Shown here piece after piece: positions 33,601 through 42,821 of a stretch of 51,689 bases of DNA. Made by a program: the position numbers and the translations under genes. The stretch spans positions 1 to 51,689 of the forward strand of contig NZ_VULZ01000018.1 in NCBI RefSeq assembly GCF_009696445.1. The letters are read 5' to 3'. This stretch comes from Porcincola intestinalis. Its GTDB lineage: Bacteria > Bacillota > Clostridia > Lachnospirales > Lachnospiraceae. Each line of letters begins with the position of its first letter. The first letter of the stretch is position 1. The notes under the pieces were generated by a model, which was not told the origin of the DNA, ran no database searches, and was given only the letters and a program-made list of their open reading frames with translations.

Positions 33601-36398
33601 GAAGCGGAACCGGAAGCAATCCATATATTACACTGCATAAAGTCAGTGCATCGGATCACGCGTCCTTAGCAGGAGCAACCTATCAGTTATATCGCTATAA
33701 TGCGTCTGGTGAAATAACTCCGGTAACCGATAACAGTGGGAACTCGGTATCGTTCACGACAAATGCTGAAGGTTTGGCACGAATTATAGGAAATCAAAAC
33801 GCCTTAGGCTGGGTTCTCTGGAAAAACAGCCACTATGCTTTAGTGGAGACTGTTGCTCCAGTCGGATACTCTCTGAGTAAAGAGCCAGTGAATTTTACAA
33901 TTTCCGACACAATCAGCCCTGATGATGCGGATACCTATTACAGCGGGGATGTGATCACGGTCTCCGATGAAGAAGAGAAAACAAGCGTCAGCGGAGGCAA
34001 GACATGGGATGACAACAACAACCAGGACGGCGCAAGGCCGGACAGCATCACGATCCGCCTCCTGGCAAATGGTACAGAAGTTGCCAACAAAACGGTTACA
34101 GAGAATGACGGATGGGCGTATGAGTTCACTGACCTCGCAAAATACATGAATGGACAGGAAATCACGTATACGGTCACAGAGGATGCTGTCGAGGGCTATT
34201 CGAGTTCTGTGAGTGGCTATAATGTTACAAATACCCATACGCCAGGCAAGACCAGCGTGGCTGTAACAAAGGCGTGGAATGACAGCGGCAATCAGGATGG
34301 AAAGCGTCCGAACAGTGTCACTATTCATCTCCTCGCTGACGGAGAAGATACTGGGAAGTCTGTTACGCTAACGGAAGCCAACAACTGGTCTGCGTCGTTT
34401 GTGGATCTGGATCAGAGGAAGAATGGCACAGATATAAATTATACCGTATCGGAAGACGCTGTTTCTGATTACACGACAACCATCACAGGCGATTCGGCTA
34501 CCGGGTTCACTGTGACAAATACGCATACGCCGGAAACGACAAGCGTCAGCGGAAGCAAGACATGGGATGACAATGACAACCAGGACGGCACAAGACCGGA
34601 CAGCATCACGATCCGCCTGCTGGCCAATGGTACAGAAGTTGCCAACAAAACGGTTACAGAGAATAGCGGATGGGTGTATGAGTTCACTGACCTCGCAAAA
34701 TACATGAATGGACAGGAAATCACGTATACGGTCACAGAGGATGCTGTCGAGGGCTATTCGGGTTCTGTGAGTGGCTATAATGTTACAAATACCCATACGC
34801 CAGGCAAGACCAGCGTGGCTGTAACAAAGGCGTGGAATGACAGCGGCAATCAGGATGGCAAGCGTCCAAACAGTGTCACTATTCATCTCCTCGCTGACGG
34901 AGAAGATACCGGGAAGTCTGTTACGCTGACGGAAGCCAACAACTGGTCTGCGTCGTTTGTGGATCTGGATCAGAAGAAGAATGGCACAGATATAAATTAT
35001 ACCGTATCGGAAGACGCTGTTTCTGATTACACGACAACCATCACAGGCGATTCGACTACCGGGTTCACTGTGACAAATACGCATACGCCGGAAACGACAA
35101 GCGTCAGCGGAAGCAAGATATGGGATGACAATGACAACCAGGACGGCGCAAGACCGGCCAGCATCACGATCCGCCTGCTGGCCAATGGTACAGAAGTTGC
35201 CAACAAAACGGTTACAGAGAATGACGGATGGACGTATGAGTTCACTGACCTCGCAAAATATATGAATGGACAGGAAATCACGTATACCGTCACAGAGGAT
35301 GCTGTCAAGGGATATTCGAGTTCTGTGAGTGGCTATAATGTTACAAATACCCATACGCCAGGCAAGACCAGCGTGGCTGTGACAAAGACGTGGGATGACA
35401 ACAACAACCAGGACGGAAAGCGCCCGGACAGTGTAACCGTTCATCTTCTGCTAGATGGGGAGAATACCGGAAAGACTTTAACACTAGACGAAAGCAACCA
35501 TTGGAGCGGAAGCTTCAATGATCTGGCTGAGTACAAAAACGGCACTGTCATTTCGTATACGGTAAAAGAAGACGCCGTTTCAGAGTACACGTCCAGGATC
35601 ACCGGAACAGCTGCCACAGGCTTTGTTATCACAAACGCGCATACGCCAGAGACAGTTACGGTTTCCGGAACAAAGACATGGGATGATGCAGGGAATCAGG
35701 ATGGAAAACGTCCTTCTTCCATCACCGTCCAGTTGATGAAGGCAACTGAGAACGGATCGACGACCATTGCAACAAAAATGGTAGCCGCAGACAGCAATGG
35801 AAAGTGGCAGTACAGTTTTGAGAACCTGCCGAAATATGAAAATGGGGAGCTTATCACATATAAGATCGGCGAGGAAACCGTAAAAGATTACACGCTCACG
35901 GTTGACGGGTATAACATGATCAATAAATACACACCGGCCAAGACCAACATCTATGTGGCAAAGACATGGAATGATGATCGGAACAAGGAGGGCATCCGAC
36001 CCAAGAGCATCATTGTCCATCTTCTGGCTAACGGAGAGGATACTGGCAGAACGGTTACCCTGCATGCGGACAACGGTTGGAGCACAAGCTTCAGAGATTT
36101 GGACCTGTATGCAGATGGGGTGGCTATTCAATATACAGTTTCCGAGGATCCGGTGGCCGGTTATATCGCGACGGTTACTGGTGACAGCATCAAGGGCTTT
36201 ACAATCACAAATACACATACACCTGGAGAAAAAGTGGCAACGCCCAAAACGCCGTTGACACCGACAAGTAAAACCGCGGTATCGTCGCCAAAGACCGGAG
36301 ACACTTCCAATATTGTCCTGTACGGGACAACCTTTGCTACGGCGCTTATTGCACTGCTGGTTCTGCTAATTCGCTGCAGGAAGGGAAAAGCCAATTAA
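30621..36398 (+). CDS. Cell-wall-anchored Cna-B repeat surface protein
   Basis: A 1,925-residue secreted adhesin-like protein. Order: signal peptide (about 1-29), a Ser/Glu/Gln-rich stretch (30-130), several Ig-like adhesive and DUF11-like domains (about 135-1000), a SpaA-type domain (ITLHKVSASDHASLAGATYQLY), then eight Cna-B domains from about residue 1121 to 1870. The Cna-B domains each begin with a K-x-W-[DN]D-x3-[NK]-[QK] motif and end near NTHTP. The Lys, Asn and Glu needed for self-made isopeptide bonds are present. The C-terminus is a sorting signal, SPKTGD, then a membrane helix and a basic tail RCRKGKAN. Proline replaces no residue of the motif, but Ser stands where LPXTG has Leu. 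No sortase gene lies in the window. Confidence 0.9.
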   Translation: MRKKVKQFLGTALAFVMIFGMLTQNVMANEDTAPSSVASETPPEINSENSYQTEASTQQLEETSEEQQQSPDSTASASAESEEDSKQSTENTDENLTRGSPADSSESITEVENNDPQESPESQNVQKNAPRQVPTATTSSDLALFLTNVSSNLTPNADGTYTVSSGQSFTLNLTFQEDESKQLDDTANLTYTVPSGLSLNGASGTFDVSVSDETGSGIVSGNTYSVSDGILTVKLNQSDPNFSRLQAEGDVGFTLNFNAQLNGQPGSITFIDDVTYNFDYKEPEAKVSVSKSGTYDANSGLITYTVDVVSTGANTDVTVTDSISGTALVYQKDVSGTSNKSGALSVAASNADSGFTYVIPSMSDGEKVTLTYTAKVDYSKLSGEGRGTYDETNNTVKASSPQDPEGDTASKDFTNLIRYKTLEKTSGETSTDANGNTVVPWTVTANKYRQISLAGKLITDTIDTASQNIMHYSGSGITILVTKEDGSTETRTASWDQLTTTSDSKGLISWSYQVPASDGKYRYQITYDTTVVTAGLISNPTVKNRVTDGNINADGSKEIGIGEDDQLTINKEVVSTSSAMTTWKVTVHVPKSGYDNLTVTDVLPYQWLHDKPYADSLVAGSIQVIGLVGDESYQMEEAITENSANSFTLTFYRDAAHSAPGLVANSESRDIIITFSTNNNPEWMKLYETERVEWYRQHTNNVSAKVNDITKTDSATSTPANSTIVKSLTRQSTTTIDGVTYPVYDYELKLENVTEDSAVLEDTFDTKYLKYYEASGVSIVGGDIWGQYDTNGGAATVTDAGTGITIHVSSFPKNKGAMYDVYDIRYSLIVKDAAALKALDAASIASPDGVTLKNTATWNGQASNEATVTYKYDSLSKELSVTPSNDNHYRATYRLVVNPNAEDLLAGSDQLTLTDVLSSNLRFLEDTLQITPSDGVTYRYQNSTLTMEIPDSTCVEILYSAYVIGEDVQTYTNTATLEGVSKNVEETVTIDSSGSGTGSNPYITLHKVSASDHASLAGATYQLYRYNASGEITPVTDNSGNSVSFTTNAEGLARIIGNQNALGWVLWKNSHYALVETVAPVGYSLSKEPVNFTISDTISPDDADTYYSGDVITVSDEEEKTSVSGGKTWDDNNNQDGARPDSITIRLLANGTEVANKTVTENDGWAYEFTDLAKYMNGQEITYTVTEDAVEGYSSSVSGYNVTNTHTPGKTSVAVTKAWNDSGNQDGKRPNSVTIHLLADGEDTGKSVTLTEANNWSASFVDLDQRKNGTDINYTVSEDAVSDYTTTITGDSATGFTVTNTHTPETTSVSGSKTWDDNDNQDGTRPDSITIRLLANGTEVANKTVTENSGWVYEFTDLAKYMNGQEITYTVTEDAVEGYSGSVSGYNVTNTHTPGKTSVAVTKAWNDSGNQDGKRPNSVTIHLLADGEDTGKSVTLTEANNWSASFVDLDQKKNGTDINYTVSEDAVSDYTTTITGDSTTGFTVTNTHTPETTSVSGSKIWDDNDNQDGARPASITIRLLANGTEVANKTVTENDGWTYEFTDLAKYMNGQEITYTVTEDAVKGYSSSVSGYNVTNTHTPGKTSVAVTKTWDDNNNQDGKRPDSVTVHLLLDGENTGKTLTLDESNHWSGSFNDLAEYKNGTVISYTVKEDAVSEYTSRITGTAATGFVITNAHTPETVTVSGTKTWDDAGNQDGKRPSSITVQLMKATENGSTTIATKMVAADSNGKWQYSFENLPKYENGELITYKIGEETVKDYTLTVDGYNMINKYTPAKTNIYVAKTWNDDRNKEGIRPKSIIVHLLANGEDTGRTVTLHADNGWSTSFRDLDLYADGVAIQYTVSEDPVAGYIATVTGDSIKGFTITNTHTPGEKVATPKTPLTPTSKTAVSSPKTGDTSNIVLYGTTFATALIALLVLLIRCRKGKAN
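33983..35390 (+). repeat. 558-bp tandem repeat inside Cna-B region
   Basis: The unit begins AAGCGTCAGCGG at 33983, 34541 and 35099, exactly 558 bases apart (186 codons, two Cna-B domains). The copies are nearly identical at DNA level, which points to recent duplication; the third is partly diverged after about 35390. The number of units may vary between strains. Confidence 0.85.
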
Positions 36399-36432
36399 GC
36401 AGATGGCATTACCAACGTAACACAGAAAAGGA

Positions 36433-36467
36433 GGCGGAGGTCGGCCCTGCCGGGGCTGGCTTCCGCC
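36433..36467 (+). terminator. GC-rich stem-loop after surface protein gene
   Basis: GGCGGA (36433-36438) pairs with TCCGCC (36462-36467), and the inner GTCGGCCC/GGGGCTGGC continues the stem with wobble pairs. There is no T-run. A probable transcript end. Confidence 0.5.
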
Positions 36468-37179
36468 ATTACGATTCAAGGGAGACGAACCGGACAAGAG
36501 GAAATAGAAGAAAGCACTTAGAATGCTGGCGTTCTCCATATTTCTCTGTGCGCCAGCGGGCATTGGGAAACGTGTCCCTTCGGTGTTACGGAAACTGCTA
36601 CTGCCCAGGCATCCGATACGGATAAAAAACGGGGTAAACAAATCAATTCAGACAGAGGGAACAACGCTGCCATATCGCGTTCACAATAGTCGACAAGCAT
36701 TTAGGCGGTAAACTTGCTACCCTTGCTGGTTTTACTTCAGAACTATCACTGTACAAAGCGCAAGACACTGCAAATAATATGCACGGTTTCTTATGCATGC
36801 GCAACATGCAGTAATATATCTTTCCTGAAATTATTGGACTATAAAGAAGCCGGAATTCTTATCTGGCTATTTCGGAAAACGAATATAGCCGATACAGGTG
36901 GAAAGACAGAGTTCTTACATTGTGTAAACGTATTGTCATGCTTGAGCACTTTTAGACAAAAAATTAGCATGTTATTATCGAATACAGGGAGGTGAATTAC
37001 TGTGGCTGAAATGTTGGCTAAGAATTTTGCAGAAATTAAAATCATACAAGGTAAGCAATAGTTAGGAGGGTGTGTAGTGCAATGCACCTTGTCTTTATGC
37101 AAAGTTTGGGGATTCAGGCAGAACAAACGCCTCCTTTTGCGGAAAGGAATGCATGACGTATGGCGAGGAGAAATGGTCT
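36468..37179. other. Intergenic, with one 19-codon frame
   Basis: About 710 bases. Most holds no frame with a credible start. At 37002-37061 a GTG-started frame (MAEMLAKNFAEIKIIQGKQ) follows a strong GGAGGTG and lies 120 bases ahead of the HU gene. It could be a leader peptide or the stump of a gene. The HU promoter should lie here; TTGAGC/TAGCAT near 36942-36970 is a weak candidate. Confidence 0.4.
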
Positions 37180-37455
37180 ATGAACAGAACGGAATTAATT
37201 GATCAGGTCCGGCTTAAAACCGGGAAATCAAAAAAAGATGTTGAAGAGATTTTAACTGCGTTCATTGAGACGATATCAGAAGAGTTGGATAAGGGAAACA
37301 AGGTGAGTCTGGCAGGGTTTGGCACATTTGAGGTGCTTCACCGTACTGCTCGTTCCGGAAGAAATCCCCAAACGGGTGAACCGATCATGATAAGTGAAGG
37401 AAAGATCCCGAAGTTCAGGGCGAGTAAAAGGCTTAAAAGGCAATTGAATCAATAA
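37180..37455 (+). CDS. HU-family DNA-binding protein
   Basis: A 91-residue histone-like protein. The start at 37180 (MNRTELIDQV) follows GAGGAG at 9 bases; nine upstream codons in the frame are not needed. The N-terminal helices, the GFGTFEV turn and the DNA-binding arm R-x-GRNPQTGEP are all present, ending in a basic FRASKRLKRQ. HU bends DNA and compacts the nucleoid. Being an extra copy in an accessory region, it may serve mobile DNA nearby. Confidence 0.92.
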   Translation: MNRTELIDQVRLKTGKSKKDVEEILTAFIETISEELDKGNKVSLAGFGTFEVLHRTARSGRNPQTGEPIMISEGKIPKFRASKRLKRQLNQ

Positions 37456-37521
37456 TTCTGGGTATCAAAAGATATACGTTTTCTAGTTTATATACAACAG
37501 CTTATCAGGCGGGAGAATATA

Positions 37522-38478
37522 ATGGCAAACAAAAAAATTCTGGACAGGCTTCAGGAGGCAACCGGGTTAAAAGCGGATGATGCAAGCGGACAGCTTTACG
37601 GGTTCTACAACGGATACCATGTGCGCCTTGTTCCGTATAACCCGAATAACGCTTATAACTACATGGCCTGCGTTTCCCTTTCGTTTGGGGGAATGCAGCC
37701 GCGAAAGGAAGAATTAAAAGAGATTGCAGTCGGGATAAAGACACTCAGCCGAAGAGTTCAGGTGAAGGGTTTTTCAGTTTCCTTTTTTATCCGGTCAAAA
37801 ATGACGCTGGAAAAGACTGCGGAGAATATCCGGACAGCACTTAGCTGTATTACTGAACAGCTCACGGTCAGGGGATATCGCGAATGCTGTGAAAACTGCG
37901 GCCGGGAGACTGCACTGGAACACTATCGTATGGGAAATAAGTATCAGCTTTTGTGCTCGGATTGTTTTTCCCAAAAAGGAAAGGAGATATCCGACAGGAG
38001 CCAAAGAGAAGCGCTGAAGGAAGAAACGGTAATTGGAGGCGTGATAGGTGCGTTGTTCGGTTCTCTTGTTGGAGCGGCGGTAATCGTGATTCTCGGACAG
38101 CTTGGATATGTTTCCGTATTATCCGGCATAGCCATGGGATTCTGTGTGTTAAAAGGGTACCGGCTTCTGGGAAACCGCATCAGCAGGAAGGGGATCGTTA
38201 TCAGTTTCCTGGTAATTGCGCTTATGGTGTATGCTGCAGACCGGTTCGACTGGTCTCTGTCCTTTTCTCGGTGGTCAGAAGGGAAGGTGGACGTACTAAC
38301 TGCCTTTCAATATTTCCCGGAACTTTTGAGGGAGGGGTATATCGACACATCCAGCTACGGGCTGAATCTGTTGCTTGTCTATGCTTTTTCTGTGCTTGGC
38401 GCCATCCCGACGGTTTTGAATATTATCAAAAGTGACCGAAACGCAAAGACGTTCAGCCAGATGGGAGCGGAGGAATAA
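37522..38478 (+). CDS. Membrane protein with zinc-ribbon-like Cys pairs, unknown
   Basis: 318 residues, family not recognised. The first 110 residues are soluble. A C-x2-C pair (CENCG, about residue 117) and a second one (CSDC, about 146) could bind zinc. Then follow a Lys/Glu-rich stretch and five or so membrane helices from about 170, including a Gly-rich one (GGVIGALFGSLVGAAVIVILG). It starts 67 bases after the HU gene with GGAGAA. It might sense something in the cytoplasm and act at the membrane, but nothing in the sequence proves this. Confidence 0.65.
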   Translation: MANKKILDRLQEATGLKADDASGQLYGFYNGYHVRLVPYNPNNAYNYMACVSLSFGGMQPRKEELKEIAVGIKTLSRRVQVKGFSVSFFIRSKMTLEKTAENIRTALSCITEQLTVRGYRECCENCGRETALEHYRMGNKYQLLCSDCFSQKGKEISDRSQREALKEETVIGGVIGALFGSLVGAAVIVILGQLGYVSVLSGIAMGFCVLKGYRLLGNRISRKGIVISFLVIALMVYAADRFDWSLSFSRWSEGKVDVLTAFQYFPELLREGYIDTSSYGLNLLLVYAFSVLGAIPTVLNIIKSDRNAKTFSQMGAEE

Positions 38479-38583
38479 TCTATATAGGACAATTAGCGAA
38501 GCGTCTTAACAGGCTGGCATAGGAGGAAGAACGGCATGCAGCGGAACATAAAGGCCAGACCAAGATCAGGAAAGGAGACTTTT

Positions 38584-39165
38584 ATGAATCGGTACTGGAT
38601 GAAAGGTGCAGGAATCCTTATTTTTACATCTGCGATAACGTTGGCAGGTTGTGGGATAAAGAACCCGGAAGGCAATGCTTCGTCGGCTTCAAATGCTCCT
38701 GGCACATCATCTGCGGGGGTGTCCAGAGCAAGTTTCCAGACAGAGTACGGAAGTTTTGACCTACCGTCCGGTTGGATAAAAAATGAGGAACATTCCACAG
38801 TGGATAAGCCGCTTTTTGTCACCAAAGATTATAACGGGAATGGTATTCCGGATAATATCTCTGTAGAATATGGGACAAGTCATTATACAAAGGAGCAGGC
38901 CAAGGAATTTGGAGAAGCTGTATTAAAACAGCTGACGGAACAGTCACAGGGCGAAGCAGAAGGACAGATTACAGCATCAGGGGAGAATACAAAAAGCGGG
39001 GAATCGGTGCTGGTATACAATATGCCGTTATCAGACCGCGTTTGTACACAGTATTATATTGTTGGGGATCAAAGCTATGTGATGGTCTATGAGACAAATG
39101 TCAGCGGATCCACATCCTGTGATTCAGCCGCAGAGGAAATTGTGAATTCTTTTCAATGGAAATAG
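38584..39165 (+). CDS. Lipoprotein, unknown function
   Basis: A 193-residue secreted lipoprotein. The ATG at 38584 follows GGAAAGGAG; the frame extends 16 codons upstream without need. The signal peptide ends in the lipobox LAGC; then a Ser/Ala/Asn linker and a domain of about 140 residues (FQTEYGSFDLPSGW...NGIPDNISVEYG...AAEEIVNSFQWK). The latter resembles the PsbP/DUF1795-like fold of small lipoproteins that begin with a 'F-x-LP-x-GW' strand. Two Cys (CTQYY, SCDS) may form a disulfide. Confidence 0.7.
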   Translation: MNRYWMKGAGILIFTSAITLAGCGIKNPEGNASSASNAPGTSSAGVSRASFQTEYGSFDLPSGWIKNEEHSTVDKPLFVTKDYNGNGIPDNISVEYGTSHYTKEQAKEFGEAVLKQLTEQSQGEAEGQITASGENTKSGESVLVYNMPLSDRVCTQYYIVGDQSYVMVYETNVSGSTSCDSAAEEIVNSFQWK

Positions 39166-39356
39166 TGTAGTAAAAAGGAACCGCTACGGATACATACCAG
39201 ATTATACGCGTCTCTGATTATACGGTTAATACCTCTGAAAAAGAGCATGGCTATCTTTGCCGTTTCCGTATATCAGATATGCAAGGCAATCGTTACTTTA
39301 CTGATGACCTGGAGATCCGCCGGTGATAGAAATCCAGGTTGCAAGAAGGAGAAAAA

Positions 39357-40910
39357 ATGAGAATTAATAAATGGAAATCGGTAGGAATAAGTGCGGCAAC
39401 AGCAGTAATAGTATTCAGTATGTCGGCATGTGCAGGTGCGGCGCCAACTGCGCAAAGCGTTGCTGCCGGCGTAGAGAAGAGCATGGGCAGGGTTACTTCT
39501 GCAAGCGAAAATGTTGAGGTGGACTTTTCCGGAAGCCTGGCTGTTTCAGGGGTAACCGCGGATGTTTCCATGCATATGGAGAGCAGTGTGGAGGAAACAA
39601 CGGATCCGTTTGCAGCACATGCCAATACAGAAGCCAGGCTCAGTGTTTTTGGGAATTCTACTAAATCAAAAACCGAGAATTATATGATAATGGAGGACGG
39701 GCAGCTTATTACATACAGTAACGCCGATGACAGCGGATGGGAAAAGACAACCACCAAATTGAAGGACAGTGAGAAAGACAAACTGATGTCTCTTTATAAC
39801 AAAGACTTGTACAGCAAGATTGCGGATGGGAGCCAGGAGGCCACATTGGAGGAAGCAACAGAGAACGTCAATGGCAAGGCGGCTTATATTCTGGATACCA
39901 CCCTGGAAGGGGACCTTCTGAAGTCGTTGTTCCTTGAATCCGTCAACTCAGAGTCGTCGGAAGAAGCTCTGAAGCTGGATGAAATCAACTGGGAAGATCT
40001 TTCGTCGGATGTGCGTATTTATATCTATAAGGAGACCAAACAGCCGGCGAAACTGGAAATGGATGCCAGCAAGATAGGGGAAAGCTATATGAAACAGCTT
40101 CTTGCCCTTTCTGCAGGAGACGACACCATGGATCTCGATGTGAATTCGTTTGATGTCAATATTACTTTTGACAAATATAACAAAGTCGAAGAAATAACAA
40201 TTCCTAATGAAGCGATGAAAGCGGAGGAGAGCGCTGATGACAATCCAGGCAGCCTTCTTGATGAATTGGGCAGGGATGACTCCGGCAGTGGTGGAACAAC
40301 ATCTGCGTCGAGTTCCGATACGGAACCTACACCCGCTGAAAGCACATCTCCCACTGTGGATTCTTCTCAGCAGGCGCCTGCGAACCTGGGAACTTCCGAC
40401 TGGACGGGAATGGCTTTTGCCCTGAATGGAGATGCGTACCAGATTCCTTTTGCTTATGCGGATCTGGTTTCACACGGATGGACCCTTGGCAAAGAGAGTG
40501 GATTAACAGAAGGTTATGTATTGAATCCGGGGGATAAACTGACTGCCCTTGCCGATCTGAAGAACGAAGCGTATGATGGGGACTTTGAATTTACGGTTGG
40601 TTTTGCCAATACCGGGGACAGTGTCCAGGATGTCACAAAGTGCAGCATCTGGTCTGTTTCTATGCGAACAGAATACTGTAAAACGGATAGCTACCCGTCC
40701 CTTGAACTTCCGGGAGGCATTACCTGGGGATCGACCGCAGAGGACGTAGTGAAAGCGTACGGGGAGCCGCATGATGAGCCGTACCGCTCAGATGATTTCG
40801 GCTATTCTGTCTATGATTATCAGACAGACGATTTTAACTGTTACTTAAAACTATCCATTTATGATAACGGCGGGGTGAAGGAGGTCAGTCTGCAGAATTA
40901 CCTGAACTAA
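39357..40910 (+). CDS. Large lipoprotein with LolA-like and BamE-like parts
   Basis: 517 residues from the ATG at 39357 (AAGGAG at 6 bases). A signal peptide with lipobox (MSAC) leads to a domain of about 250 residues that looks like the DUF6612/LolA-like lipoproteins of clostridia (curved sheet, MHMESSVEE...YIYKETKQPAKLEMD). A Ser/Thr/Pro linker follows (about 305-345). The last 90 residues carry LPGGITWGSTAEDVVKAYGEP, a SmpA/BamE-like small domain. It may capture lipids or a cell-wall ligand. The exact role is unknown. A strong terminator follows. Confidence 0.68.
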   Translation: MRINKWKSVGISAATAVIVFSMSACAGAAPTAQSVAAGVEKSMGRVTSASENVEVDFSGSLAVSGVTADVSMHMESSVEETTDPFAAHANTEARLSVFGNSTKSKTENYMIMEDGQLITYSNADDSGWEKTTTKLKDSEKDKLMSLYNKDLYSKIADGSQEATLEEATENVNGKAAYILDTTLEGDLLKSLFLESVNSESSEEALKLDEINWEDLSSDVRIYIYKETKQPAKLEMDASKIGESYMKQLLALSAGDDTMDLDVNSFDVNITFDKYNKVEEITIPNEAMKAEESADDNPGSLLDELGRDDSGSGGTTSASSSDTEPTPAESTSPTVDSSQQAPANLGTSDWTGMAFALNGDAYQIPFAYADLVSHGWTLGKESGLTEGYVLNPGDKLTALADLKNEAYDGDFEFTVGFANTGDSVQDVTKCSIWSVSMRTEYCKTDSYPSLELPGGITWGSTAEDVVKAYGEPHDEPYRSDDFGYSVYDYQTDDFNCYLKLSIYDNGGVKEVSLQNYLN

Positions 40911-40978
40911 TTCTGAAAGAAATCGTTTTTCTTTACATGATTAAAGATGCATAATGTAATAATGTAGCGGTGACTTCA

Positions 40979-41025
40979 AGCATCTCATCCACCGACCAAC
41001 GCTGGTCGGTGGATGAGATGCTTTT
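40979..41025 (+). terminator. Strong Rho-independent terminator
   Basis: A perfect 19-bp stem (40979-40997 with 41004-41022) with a 6-base loop AACGCT, followed by TTTGCTTT. It ends the lipoprotein transcript. Confidence 0.88.
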
Positions 41026-41148
41026 GCTTTATGAGCTTCTGAGGAGGTGAAGTAAAGTAAGCGGTAAACCGCCAGTACCTTATTAAAAAATACAGCTGCC
41101 AGACTGTAGCGGAGCATTGCTCCGCTGGTCATTATACGAGAGTAATGG

Positions 41149-41420
41149 TTGGCCGTCGAACATGGCTCTGCCCAGCCGGAAAATGTTGCCCTGCTGGCCG
41201 CTAAACACGGCTATCTGCAATATCTTCTGGAGTCTTCGAAAGACGTTACGATCAATGGCCGACCATCTTTTGTTCGCAGTACAAAACGAGCGAATGGCAT
41301 CCCCGCCTCGGCGGTGGTGTCGTTGCAGATGCCATCATGGACAGAATCGTCCATAATGCAATGACTATTAACTCAGGGACGCTGAATATGCGGGAATTCC
41401 TTGCCGCGCATCCAATCTGA
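41149..41420 (+). pseudogene. IS21 IstB-like C-terminal scrap
   Basis: In two frames the strand encodes fragments. The better one, from about 41318 to 41420, reads GGVVADAIMDRIVHNAMTINSG...REFLAAHPI and a stop, which resembles the C-terminus of IstB helper ATPases (DRIVHNA motif). The upstream part LLAAKHGYLQYLLESSKDVTING is in a different frame. It is probably a leftover of a second IS21-type element captured within the IS66 borders. Confidence 0.45.
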
Positions 41421-41452
41421 CCCTGCGGTATCGTTTGGCGGAAAGGCGGTAC

Positions 41453-42509
41453 CCTTGTCGCGGACTCGCGGTACCGCTCGCCCGGATTGGCGGTCTTTTG
41501 ACCGCGGAATATTCACATATGCTCTGTCTGGAAGCGGACTGCCCTTACCAGAACGCGGATGAAACGTTCCTGCGGGTGGTTGGCGAGGAAGGCAGCAGAC
41601 CCGGCAGGAAGTATTATGTCTGGGTGTTCTCTGCCGGGGAGCTTCTGGAAGGCCATCCGGTCATTGTTTGCCGGTATGGTCCGTCACGCTCCGCAGAAAA
41701 TCTGCGGGAACAGCTGGGCATCCTCGACTATCTCAGGACCATTACCTGCGATGCCTATGCCGCTTACGATACCGTTGCGAAGGAATCGGATGGAAAGATT
41801 TCCGTTTCAAACTGCCTTTCCCACGCTCGACGCCGCTGGGTGTTATGCGCTGGAAGTAATTCATCCAGGCGGGTACACCGACGAACAGATGAAGGAGCTA
41901 CCGGAAGGGAAGGCTCTTATTCTGATTCAGGAAGTTTTCCGGAAAGATACGCCCCTTAAGAAACTCTCCCCGCAGGAACGGCTGGAGAAGCGTGACACAG
42001 AAGTCCGGCCGGCGATGAAGGCATACCTCGATTTCGTCCATTCGCTGAATCCAGAAGATCTCTCCCTCTCTGAAAAAGCTAGGGATGCAGTATCTTATTC
42101 CATCCATCATGAAGCCGGTCTCACAAAGTTTCTTGATGATGGGAATATACCTCCCGACAATTCGTTTTCCGAGAGAGTTGTGAAGGCTGTGGCCCTTGGC
42201 CGCCGCAACTGGCTCTTTGCCATGACACCGGACGGTGCCAGAACCATCTGTGCATTCGATACCTTTGTGGCAACGGCCAGAGCGAACCACGCCAATGTTT
42301 ACTATTATCTGAAATATCTGATTGAAAAGGCGCCACTGATTCCTCAAACCGGTGGAGACGCTCTGCTGGATGATCTGATGCCATGGGCTGAAACATACAG
42401 AAAGTATGAGCAGGAACAGGCAGCGCAGGATGCATCCCTGGCGATCGGAGGAGAAGACTCTCCGCGGCCCAAGACTCCGCGAAAGAAAGACAAACAGCGG
42501 AGTGCCTGA
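41453..42509 (+). pseudogene. IS66 transposase TnpC, truncated and frameshifted
   Basis: The catalytic core appears first in one frame (YQNADETFLRVVGEEG...GHPVIVCRYGPSRSAENL...TCDAYAAYDT...CLSHARRRW). It then moves to another frame near 41847 (GCYALEVIHPGGY...SFSERVVKAVALGRRNWLFA...KRQRSA-like end). The N-terminal leucine zipper and zinc-finger parts are absent. The shift lies in GCTGGGTGTTATG. The second part has DNSFSERVVK, with the catalytic Glu. The tail matches the fused peptide at 15-275. Confidence 0.85.
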
Positions 42510-42821
42510 TTATAGCAGGAGACCCTTCGCCATACATCAGCCTCAGACCGGAGCACTCCGGTCTGTTTGGCATACCCTCAGCCCAGATTACCTGATTTAC
42601 ATGACAAAGTAATTCAAGCGCAATTTTCAATGTGCAGGCATCCGGCAGAAAGCCTGCCAGCACTTTACTTCAGGCTGCAAAAACTATAGCAGAAAATCAA
42701 GCCATTCCAAAGACGCCGATTATGTACCGCTCACCATAGATCTCTGCCATTATCGAAAAAAGCCAAAAGGATGAAACACAATCCCTATATAAAGTGGCCT
42801 CACAGTTGCGACTTGGTACAA

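Larger units (their letters stand above)
41057..42734 (+). mobile_element. IS66-family element, degenerate
   Basis: The right end GTACCGCTCAC finishes at 42734 and equals the IS66 end at 496. A matching left end GTAAGCGGTA starts at 41057. Between them lie an IstB-like fragment (41149-41400), which does not belong to IS66, and the 3' half of tnpC with a frameshift. tnpA, tnpB and the start of tnpC are missing. The flanking 8 bases (GAAGTAAA and CATAGATC) do not match, so the ends are not from one simple insertion. Confidence 0.7.

Noticed and set aside
34368-35444. Minus-strand frame of 358 codons with repeats
   Set aside because: It only reflects the tandem Cna-B repeats on the other strand.
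33981-36230. CRISPR-like or satellite array
   Set aside because: The repeats are long, in frame and part of Cna-B domains.
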